Source: HK-STAS-PATE-36 sp964565615 (GTDB lineage: Bacteria; Patescibacteriota; Saccharimonadia; Saccharimonadales; JAGQNJ01). Taken from it: DNA of 47,864 nt. The stretch is from assembly GCA_964565615.1 (NCBI GenBank), contig CAZMFO010000005.1:1-47864 (forward strand), in the 5' to 3' direction. The notes beneath the pieces were generated by a model. The model saw nothing but the letters and a program-made list of their open reading frames with translations, was not told where the DNA came from and ran no database searches. Shown here one piece after another: positions 41,891 to 47,864 of this stretch (its first letter is position 1; every line of letters begins with the position of its first letter). Both the position numbers and the translations under genes were made by a program.

Positions 41891-42784
41891 ATGAGAATAA
41901 ACAAACTATTTAAAGTATTTTTTTTGGCTATATTTGTGCTGGGTGTCATATTCTGCTGGCGGGGTTATGTGTTTGCTCAAACGGGGTGTTTTGTTACTGA
42001 GAGACAGGGTGTCCAAAGGTTTCCGCTTTGCAAATATGAAGACTTACGGGATTCGGGCTATGTTATGGGGAGCTTGCCCAATCCGCTTGACCCCTCGAAG
42101 TGTTATCACTGGGGCTCGGGGGCAGATACTGCTGGACAAGAAGTAGATTGTAGCCAAGCGGTATATGCTAATGCCCCAAACTGGCAAACAGTTGCGCCAC
42201 CACCAGCGAGCCTAGAGGGGGCTCTAAGGGGTGCCCAACAAGCTTCAACAGTAACAAGAATAGAGTATTGTAATAATCTAGGGGCAGAAAGCTCTGGGTC
42301 GGCAGATAGCAAAGAAAGGAAAGTACAAGACTGCATTAAACAGGTTAACGAAGAGGCTTATAGCTTGTGTATTGGAAACTCAAACCCCGGTGCTTGTGCG
42401 GAGGCATACAGAAACGGGATCCACCCTTCTTCTAAGAATAACACTCAAGCGTCAGGAACTCCCGCCGTACCTCGTGTGACAAATGCCGAAAGAGATGCGA
42501 TAACCGATTGTGGTGCAAATGGAGCAAAAAGTGCTTCCGAGTGTCTAAAAGAGAACCCTTTAATAAAGTGGACAAACTACATTGTCAATACTTTGTCAAT
42601 CGGAATAGGTATTATCGTAACTATTATGATAATAATTGGCGGTATTCAATATGCATCTGCTGGGCCGAACCCTCAAGCCGTGCAATCAGCAAAAAACAAA
42701 ATAAAAAATGCTTTAATTGCGTTAGTAGCTTACTTTTTCTTGTACGCATTCGTTCAGTATTTAATCCCAGGAGGTGTGTTTTAA
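41891..42784 (+). CDS. T4SS pilin-like protein 1 with long Cys-rich N-terminal domain
   Basis: 297 aa, the longest of the array. A signal sequence (about 1-30, ending VFAQ) is followed by about 190 residues rich in Cys, Asn and Pro (CNNLGAESSG, CIKQVNEEAYSLCIGN), then the pilin core at the C-terminus: two membrane segments around IIGGIQYASAGPNPQAVQSA and a following NALIALVAYFFLYAFVQYLI. The core matches the other five by the GG-x-x-Y-x-x-[AS] and A-K-x-x-I-x-x-A pattern. It could be a tip or base subunit, since only this copy has a large extra domain. Confidence 0.75.
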   Translation: MRINKLFKVFFLAIFVLGVIFCWRGYVFAQTGCFVTERQGVQRFPLCKYEDLRDSGYVMGSLPNPLDPSKCYHWGSGADTAGQEVDCSQAVYANAPNWQTVAPPPASLEGALRGAQQASTVTRIEYCNNLGAESSGSADSKERKVQDCIKQVNEEAYSLCIGNSNPGACAEAYRNGIHPSSKNNTQASGTPAVPRVTNAERDAITDCGANGAKSASECLKENPLIKWTNYIVNTLSIGIGIIVTIMIIIGGIQYASAGPNPQAVQSAKNKIKNALIALVAYFFLYAFVQYLIPGGVF

Positions 42785-42785
42785 T

Positions 42786-43163
42786 ATGAAGATTGTGTCG
42801 TTGTTTGGAGCAACATCCTGTAATCCGTTAGATTCTGCAAAGTCTTTTTTGGGTTTTCCTCATTGGTTTGAATACCTGAGGGGGACAAAGGATGCCCTAG
42901 GCAAGTGTGTCCCTAGCTTTGATGTAGATAGGCCTGGTGATTTGTGGGGTATTGCGTTGGCGTTGGCGGACATTTTGCTTTATATTGTCGGCTTGGTTTC
43001 TGTAGCCTATATTATGTATGCAGGGTTTTTGTACATAACGAGTAGTGGAGAGCCAGAAAGAACAAAAAACGCCAAAGATACTATGCTGAATGCTTTGATA
43101 GGTTTAGTTATAGCTATAATTGCGTCTACTATAGTAGCGTTTATAGGGAGCAAGATTATATGA
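42786..43163 (+). CDS. T4SS pilin-like protein 2
   Basis: 125 aa from the ATG at 42786, which has AGGAGGT 10 nt upstream; a GTG at 42774 would start inside that site. Two cysteines are near the N-terminus (SCNP, KCVP). There is no typical signal peptide. Two membrane segments form the core, with YAGFLYITSSGEPERTKNAK between them and LIGLVIAIIASTIVAFIGS at the end. Its last codon overlaps the next ATG (ATGA). Confidence 0.8.
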   Translation: MKIVSLFGATSCNPLDSAKSFLGFPHWFEYLRGTKDALGKCVPSFDVDRPGDLWGIALALADILLYIVGLVSVAYIMYAGFLYITSSGEPERTKNAKDTMLNALIGLVIAIIASTIVAFIGSKII

Positions 43164-43471
43164 GCTTACATTCTGTTGAGCGACTGGCTACCTTTGCCCA
43201 AACTGTTGTTGATCCGGGCTCTGTTAATATCCCAAAGCCCGAGGCGTCCGGAGCACAAATTGAAGAAGTCGTGAAGTTTGTGTTTGGGTTAATAGCAGTG
43301 ATTGCCGTGATAATTATTATAATTGCGGGAATAAGCTATATTACTTCTACTGGAGATCCACAGAAAACTGCTAGAGCTAAAGACACAATAGTATATGCAG
43401 TTATTGGGTTGGTAGTTGCTTTGTTGGCAAACATTATCGTAGCTTTTACGATTGGAAGGGTGTTTGGGTGA
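43160..43471 (+). CDS. T4SS pilin-like protein 3
   Basis: 103 aa, the shortest of the array and almost only core. No signal peptide: a soluble N-terminus of about 32 residues, then VKFVFGLIAVIAVIIIIIAG, the turn ISYITSTGDPQKTARAKDTI, and the second segment VIGLVVALLANIIVAFTIG. Start and stop both overlap the neighbours by 4 nt, so translation is coupled through the array. Confidence 0.82.
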   Translation: MSLHSVERLATFAQTVVDPGSVNIPKPEASGAQIEEVVKFVFGLIAVIAVIIIIIAGISYITSTGDPQKTARAKDTIVYAVIGLVVALLANIIVAFTIGRVFG

Positions 43472-43860
43472 GCAAGTTAGGTTCAGCATTTTTTGGTTTA
43501 TTGGTGGCTATCTGTTTAATGGTTCCGGTTAGTGTGCAAGCCCAGACAGACCCATTTTATGATGTGTGCAGTGGCCCAAGGGCAGATTCGGCCGTATGTA
43601 AAAAGACAACTTCATCCGCATCTGAAAACCCAGTCTTTGGGCCAAACGGAGTGCTAACAAAAGTTATTCAAATCTTAGTGATTATTGCAGGTGTAGCAAG
43701 TGTTATTGCAATAATTATCGGAGGTTTTAAGTTTATTCTCTCAAGTGGCGACCCAAATAATATAAAGTCAGCCAAAGACACAATTATCTACGCAATAGTA
43801 GGGCTAACCATTACAATTATTGCACAAGTAATAGTAACTTTTGTTATTATGAGGTTGTGA
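43468..43860 (+). CDS. T4SS pilin-like protein 4
   Basis: 130 aa, GTG start overlapping the previous stop (GTGA). Signal peptide about 1-25 ending VQAQ. The outer segment has two cysteines (VCSG, VCKK). Core: VIQILVIIAGVASVIAIIIG, turn GFKFILSSGDPNNIKSAKDT, then IYAIVGLTITIIAQVIVTFV. The position of signal peptide, short outer domain and two helices is that of VirB2/TrbC-type pilins. Confidence 0.85.
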   Translation: MSKLGSAFFGLLVAICLMVPVSVQAQTDPFYDVCSGPRADSAVCKKTTSSASENPVFGPNGVLTKVIQILVIIAGVASVIAIIIGGFKFILSSGDPNNIKSAKDTIIYAIVGLTITIIAQVIVTFVIMRL

Positions 43861-43886
43861 TATTTACTAAACTAGAAGGGTTAAAT

Positions 43887-44303
43887 ATGAAGATAAGAAG
43901 TAAACTAATAAAAGCAAAAAGGTATGTTCTAGTAGCTATGGTGCTAGTTGTTGGCATTGTAGCTATGGTGTCGCCCCTAACGCCTGTCGCTTATGCTGTT
44001 GACCCAAAGAGTGCCGCCTGTGAAGGAGTAAAGCTCACTGGGGGTGATTGCGATCTTAATAGCGCTGGTGCTACAAACGCCAAGGTCAACTCTACGGTAT
44101 CGTTGGTTGTTGATATCTTGTCGTGGGTGGTTGGTATAACGGCGGTAATTATGATAATTATTGGAGGTTTTAAATATATCACCTCGCAGGGAGACTCTAA
44201 CAATGTTAATAGTGCCAAAAACACCATATTGTACGCCGTTGTTGGCTTGGTAATTGTTGCCTTTGCCCAGATAATTGTTAAATTTGTTCTAACAAAGATA
44301 TAA
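43887..44303 (+). CDS. T4SS pilin-like protein 5
   Basis: 138 aa from the ATG at 43887, with AGAAGGG 6 nt upstream; a GTG at 43857 overlapping the previous stop would lengthen the signal peptide by ten residues and is less likely. Signal peptide about 1-37 ending AYA. Two cysteines (ACEG, DCDL) lie outside. Core turn GFKYITSQGDSNNVNSAKNT, then LYAVVGLVIVAFAQIIVKFV, almost identical to copy 6 from the GG motif onward. Confidence 0.88.
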   Translation: MKIRSKLIKAKRYVLVAMVLVVGIVAMVSPLTPVAYAVDPKSAACEGVKLTGGDCDLNSAGATNAKVNSTVSLVVDILSWVVGITAVIMIIIGGFKYITSQGDSNNVNSAKNTILYAVVGLVIVAFAQIIVKFVLTKI

Positions 44304-44349
44304 TTCTTTTACTTGAAAATGCTTATCTAGTTGTAGTAGAGTAGAGATA

Positions 44350-44355
44350 TATAAT
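44350..44355 (+). promoter_or_regulatory. -10-like box before the sixth pilin gene
   Basis: TATAAT in the 74-bp gap between copies 5 and 6, followed by GAAAGGA as ribosome binding site and the ATG 22 nt downstream. It suggests that copy 6 can be made separately from the rest. Confidence 0.4.
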
Positions 44356-44377
44356 AAAGAAAGGAACTAATAAATCA

Positions 44378-44782
44378 ATGAAGAAGATTATGCAAAATTT
44401 AAATAGGTATATGGTTAGCTTAGCGTTAGCCTTCGTGCCTATGCTAACACCGGTAACTGCTTATGCGGCTAATATCAGCGAGAATCTATGTTCTGGTGCC
44501 AATTTGGATGTTGGCAATACGAATTGTAGCCAGGATGATCCTACCGGAAAGGTAAATAATGTTATTTCTAAGGTTATTAATATATTTTCGTTGGTAGTTG
44601 GTGTAGTGTCTGTAATTATGATTATTATTGGTGGCCTAAAGTATATTACATCTGGTGGTGATTCTGGAAATGTTAGTGGCGCTAAAAACACAATACTCTA
44701 TGCTATTGTTGGCTTGGTAATCGTTGCCTTTGCTCAAATAATCGTTAAGTTTGTTCTAAAAAGCGTAACCGAAGAGGGATAA
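44378..44782 (+). CDS. T4SS pilin-like protein 6
   Basis: 134 aa. Signal peptide about 1-30 ending AYAA. Outer segment with two cysteines (LCSG, NCSQ). Core turn GLKYITSGGDSGNVSGAKNT, then LYAIVGLVIVAFAQIIVKFV; the last 60 residues nearly equal copy 5, so these two arose by a late duplication. It alone is separated from the array by a gap with its own -10-like box, and a terminator follows 18 nt after its stop. It is the best candidate for the main pilus subunit. Confidence 0.88.
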   Translation: MKKIMQNLNRYMVSLALAFVPMLTPVTAYAANISENLCSGANLDVGNTNCSQDDPTGKVNNVISKVINIFSLVVGVVSVIMIIIGGLKYITSGGDSGNVSGAKNTILYAIVGLVIVAFAQIIVKFVLKSVTEEG

Positions 44783-44800
44783 TCCCAAAAAAGATCATTA

Positions 44801-44830
44801 AAATAGCCTAGCAAGTCTAGGCTATTTTTG
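44801..44830. terminator. Rho-independent terminator, bidirectional
   Basis: AAATAGCCTAG and CTAGGCTATTT pair as an 11-bp stem around CAAGT, followed by TTT on the plus strand. It ends the pilin array and, read the other way, could end hsp20, about 50 nt downstream of that gene's stop. Confidence 0.85.
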
Positions 44831-44880
44831 GTTAAACATAATATATCAGTTGTCAGATAAACCCGATAAGACACAAGTCT

Positions 44881-45384
44881 TTACAAAATTTGTATCTTTT
44901 TAACGGTGTCTTGTTTTACCTTAGTAAAAGATATTGTTAAGACACCGTCTTTCAGAACGGCCTCTATCTCGTCTTCTTTAACAGCAATTGGCAAGGCTAA
45001 ACTACGAGAGAACTCTCCCCAGTAGCACTCCTGCACAAAATAGTTAATAACATCATCTTCGTTACCAGCCGAAAGTGTACCGCGAATACTTAAGGTGTTG
45101 TCGGCAATACTTACATCTAGGTCGTGTTTGTTAACCCCTGCTGTTCGGGCTTTAACAACCAACTTTTCTTTGGTTTCAAAAACATCTACTGCTAACTGAC
45201 CGGGAACGGCCTCTTCTTCATCCCACTCATCTTGAGTAGGTACTGGTGCTTGTGATTGTTGTGGCTGTTGATCAGCCTCCGGGCTTTGCATAACCGCAGT
45301 ATCTTCAAATTCGTCCTCACTCAAGAATGCGGCAGTAAGCTCGTCTTCCATCAACAAATCATCGTCTCGTTGCTTACGCGCCAT
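44881..45384 (-). CDS. Hsp20/alpha-crystallin small heat-shock protein
   Basis: 167 aa. The acidic, Gln-rich N-terminal arm (about 1-60) is followed by the alpha-crystallin domain (about 62-155): AVDVFETKEKLVVKARTAGV, VSIADNTLSIRGTL, then SRSLALPIAVKEDEIEAVLK and GVLTISFTK. These proteins hold unfolding proteins in solution without ATP. The I-x-I tail motif is near the end as IQIL. GGAGGG lies before the ATG, with TAATAGT as a possible -10. No CIRCE-like repeat is visible upstream. Confidence 0.92.
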   Translation of the reverse strand: MARKQRDDDLLMEDELTAAFLSEDEFEDTAVMQSPEADQQPQQSQAPVPTQDEWDEEEAVPGQLAVDVFETKEKLVVKARTAGVNKHDLDVSIADNTLSIRGTLSAGNEDDVINYFVQECYWGEFSRSLALPIAVKEDEIEAVLKDGVLTISFTKVKQDTVKKIQIL

Positions 45385-45529
45385 AGTTGTTACCCTCCAC
45401 TATGTGTACTATTATTAATATCTAAGCTATCTTTTGTTGGAGTTTTTATCTTATCTATAAGTATAAAACACAATAAGTGCTTATGGCAAATGGACAGCAG
45501 ATATTTACAACACAATAATAACAACGATT

Positions 45530-46195
45530 ATGCTATCAAGATTACTAGATATTATTGCTCCAGAGTCTTGCCTAGAGTGTCAGGTCGAGGGTTCGATTTG
45601 GTGCGACTGGTGCCGATTGCAGTACGACTGCCTACCTAGTCGATGCTTTGTGTGCCACGCTACAACTGCTAACTTTGAGGTCTGCCAAAAATGTCGCAAG
45701 ACGACTAGCCTAAGCTCGGTTTATGTTTATGGCGAGTACAAAGGGATCAACAAACAGCTTGTTCAGTTGCTTAAATTTGATTGTAAACGGCATATAGCAA
45801 CCCCGATGGCTAGGTCAATGGGCGACGCACTTCCCTACTTTGGAGCAAACACCGTTCTTGTCCCCGTCCCTTCTGCTTCTTCGCATATTCGTTTACGAGG
45901 ATTTGACCAAACAGTTGTATTGGCCAAAGAGCTGTCTAAACACAAAGGTTTAAAAATTAACAACTTGTTGATCAGGACTAACCATATTCGTCAGGTTGGA
46001 TCAACAAAAGCCTTACGCAAGAAGCAGATTGCGGGTGCTTTTAGGGTGAGTATTGGCCGTAAAGGCCTTTTGCCTGACCATATTGTTTTGGTTGATGATG
46101 TAGTAACCACCGGAGCAACTCTATCCGAAGCAAGCAAAGTGCTAAAACAGTCAGGCATAAAACGGGTTGACGCAGTAGTTTTTTGTTATTCGTAA
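45530..46195 (+). CDS. comF: ComF-family phosphoribosyltransferase-like protein
   Basis: 221 aa. The N-terminal zinc-ribbon-like part has four Cys pairs (CLEC, CDWC, CFVC, CQKC), then a phosphoribosyltransferase fold: YGEYKGINKQLVQLLKFDCK, VPVPSASSHIRLRGFDQTVV, and the PRPP loop IVLVDDVVTTGATLSEASK. ComF proteins help imported single-stranded DNA reach the cytosol in naturally competent bacteria, and CPR genomes commonly keep them. It sits alone between hsp20 and the phosphoesterase. With the nearby T4SS-like array, DNA uptake is a reasonable but unproven theme. Confidence 0.92.
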   Translation: MLSRLLDIIAPESCLECQVEGSIWCDWCRLQYDCLPSRCFVCHATTANFEVCQKCRKTTSLSSVYVYGEYKGINKQLVQLLKFDCKRHIATPMARSMGDALPYFGANTVLVPVPSASSHIRLRGFDQTVVLAKELSKHKGLKINNLLIRTNHIRQVGSTKALRKKQIAGAFRVSIGRKGLLPDHIVLVDDVVTTGATLSEASKVLKQSGIKRVDAVVFCYS

Positions 46196-46296
46196 CTAGA
46201 TTGATATTGATGCTGGATGTCTGGTGTCTGGTGATCTTTTGTTGAGTTTGACGACCATATACTGGTTACGCCAGCACTTAAGCATTATCAAGATAC

Positions 46297-46325
46297 TTGC
46301 CGTAACATTTTAGACAAAGTATAAT
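46297..46325 (+). promoter_or_regulatory. Promoter of the metallophosphoesterase gene
   Basis: TTGCCG (46297-46302), a 17-bp spacer, TATAAT (46320-46325), then 9 nt to the ATG. AAAGG overlaps the short leader and is too close to be a normal ribosome binding site. Confidence 0.6.
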
Positions 46326-46334
46326 AATAAAAGG

Positions 46335-47399
46335 ATGAAGAAAGGTACTAACTCAACTAGTGTTCGCCAAAAGTTAAAAAATAGCAAAAAGTTTATATTT
46401 ATAGCTATATTTTTGCTAATAGGTGGTATGGCGGTAGTGTTTTCTCGTGCCGGAACATTTAGCATCACACTAGAGACAGAGGGAGGTACACTAAATAATG
46501 TAACTTCTATAGAGGATGGTTCGGCAAGCGGTGGTCGTGCTGTTCAGTTTAAGGGTTCTAGCGGAGGGGGAGGAGATTCTATTGTTGTTGCTACGGCTGG
46601 AGACATTGCGGATGGCGACCATGCCGGTCAAAGAGAAACAGCAGAGCTAATCAAGCGCATCAGACCAAATTACGTTATTCCTTTGGGGGACAATGCATAT
46701 TCTGACGGTAAGTTAAGTGAATACAACAGTAGGTATGCGCCATATTGGGGTGTAGCAGAAATATTAAGTATCACTAAGCCCGTTCTGGGTAATCACGAAT
46801 ACAAAACATCTGGTGCCTCTGGGTACTTTGATTATTTTGATCCAGGCAGGACTAACAAGTTTGGCGCCAGAGATAAGGGCTACTATAGCTTTACAGACAA
46901 AAACTGGCTATTTTTGAATATTAACAGTGAGTGTAGCAAGATAAGTGGAGGCTGTTCAAATAGTGGTGCTCAAGCAAGGTGGGTTGACCAGCAATTATCG
47001 GCTAACCCAGGCAAGTGCGTAGTTGCCTCTTGGCATAAACCTCGTGTAACTAAAGGTGAGGTACATAACGATTACACAGAAATGAATGATATCTGGAACA
47101 AGGTTTATGATCGTGGTGGAGTTGTGTTGACTGGCCATAATCATTTTTATACAAGGTCAAACCCCTTGGGTCAGAATGCCCAGCAAACCAATGATGGTAT
47201 AGAGCAGTTTGTGGTTGGAACAGGAGGAACTAATAGCTTCTACTCTGCTGGTTCTGACTCGAGGCAGGCAAAGACAATAGATAATACGTGGGGAATTCTT
47301 AAATTAGTGCTACAAAACAACAATTCTTATAGTTACGAATTTATTGATGTTAATAATAGAGTCTTAGATCAAGGTTCTAAAACCCTTAATTGCAACTAG
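46335..47399 (+). CDS. Exported calcineurin-like metallophosphoesterase
   Basis: 354 aa. A basic N-terminus and one membrane segment (about 20-37) are followed by a 40-residue beta stretch (FSITLETEGGTL, SASGGRAVQF) of the kind often found in Saccharibacteria as a surface stalk or sugar-binding hairpin, then a Gly/Ser linker. The enzyme domain carries the metal motifs in order: AGDIADGDH, LGDNAYSDG, GNHEY, SWHKP and TGHNHFY. Such enzymes cleave phosphate mono- or diesters, here outside the cell, so nucleotide or phosphate scavenging is likely. Alone, with its own promoter. Confidence 0.88.
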   Translation: MKKGTNSTSVRQKLKNSKKFIFIAIFLLIGGMAVVFSRAGTFSITLETEGGTLNNVTSIEDGSASGGRAVQFKGSSGGGGDSIVVATAGDIADGDHAGQRETAELIKRIRPNYVIPLGDNAYSDGKLSEYNSRYAPYWGVAEILSITKPVLGNHEYKTSGASGYFDYFDPGRTNKFGARDKGYYSFTDKNWLFLNINSECSKISGGCSNSGAQARWVDQQLSANPGKCVVASWHKPRVTKGEVHNDYTEMNDIWNKVYDRGGVVLTGHNHFYTRSNPLGQNAQQTNDGIEQFVVGTGGTNSFYSAGSDSRQAKTIDNTWGILKLVLQNNNSYSYEFIDVNNRVLDQGSKTLNCN

Positions 47400-47544
47400 C
47401 CCCATAGCATATTCGTTGCTCTGCAGTTAGCTTACCTAATGTTGGTGTGGCTTAAGCTACACAGTCTTTGTATGGACATAAAAAACTGTATTTGGGGTGT
47501 TTGGTAATCCGTATAGCGAACTTATGCACAAATAATGTAAAACT

Positions 47545-47636
<92 letters not shown>

Positions 47637-47652
47637 AAAGGCATATTGTTAA

Positions 47653-47745
47653 TGGCGGAGAGAGAGGGATTCGAACCCTCGCGGGAGATCTCTCCCCCCT
47701 AACGATTTAGCAAACCGTCCCCTTCAGCCACTTGGGTACCTCTCC
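47653..47745 (-). tRNA. tRNA-Ser (GCU)
   Basis: 93 nt including an encoded CCA. Acceptor GGAGAGG pairs with a CTCTCC-type 3' strand; T-arm GGTTCGAATCC; anticodon loop TTGCTAA with GCT; long variable arm (GGGGAGA/TCTCCC type). Reads AGC and AGU. It lies 16 nt upstream of the first tRNA-Ser, so the two are probably cotranscribed. Confidence 0.96.
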
Positions 47746-47864
47746 TTATCGCCACTAACAGAGGTAAATTATAACATTATAAGCGATGATAATCAAAAGT
47801 TTAGCTATTTGGTTCACTAAACTAAAACGGAACACCCGTATACTTAGGAGTGTAATAGCAACCA

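Noticed and set aside
42774..42785. GTG start for the second pilin gene
   Set aside because: The GTG is part of the ribosome binding site AGGAGGT for the ATG at 42786.
47440..47470. GTGTGGCTTAAGCTACAC-like palindrome after the phosphoesterase gene
   Set aside because: No T-tract follows and the stem has mismatches; too weak to call a terminator.

Overview
The window looks like the replication-origin region of a small, AT-rich genome from the Patescibacteria (CPR), most probably Candidatus Saccharibacteria (TM7). The reasons are the order rpmH-rnpA-yidC-khpB / dnaA-dnaN-recF with DnaA boxes on both sides of dnaA, a minimal type IV secretion (T4SS-like) locus with a tandem set of small T4SS-pilin-like proteins, compact operons with ATGA or TAATG junctions, and many starts that sit 6-11 nt after a -10 box. 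TGA is used as a stop throughout, so the code is standard. The phylum call is inference from gene content; no 16S rRNA gene is present.

Layout. 1-2000: an RBBP9-like hydrolase, a toxin-antitoxin pair with a clear promoter and operator-like repeat, then a gene-poor stretch with a possible 53-aa gene. 2000-21830: a surface-glycan region. It holds rmlA, a multi-spanning membrane protein, a GtrA flippase-like protein and a dolichol-phosphate-mannose-synthase-like enzyme, two secreted proteins, a Wzm/Wzt ABC exporter with a coiled-coil methyltransferase and several glycosyltransferases on the minus strand, WsaF-like and rhamnosyltransferase-like enzymes on the plus strand, an O-antigen-ligase-like protein and a further GT4. 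21832-27906: the chromosomal origin core.

27903-41211 (minus strand): one long T4SS-like operon. In transcription order it encodes a secreted/membrane protein and a TrbL/VirB6-like protein that look like two halves of one protein, a PrgI-family protein, a VirB4 N-domain-only protein, a VirB4 ATPase, a 1015-aa membrane protein ending in a VanY-type peptidase, a secreted protein carrying SGNH hydrolase, lysozyme-like and LAS-metallopeptidase domains, and a membrane-anchored possible beta-propeller. Diverging from it (41401-44782, plus) are a single-span protein and six consecutive pilin-like genes. I infer that the two arms form one envelope-spanning machine: pilin subunits, a motor and a set of peptidoglycan-cutting enzymes. 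No VirD4 coupling protein, relaxase, VirB8, VirB9 or VirB10 is seen, so this may be a host-contact or DNA-uptake device rather than a conjugation system. It is the most interesting part of the window.

44801-47864: a bidirectional terminator, Hsp20, ComF, an exported metallophosphoesterase and two tRNA-Ser genes.
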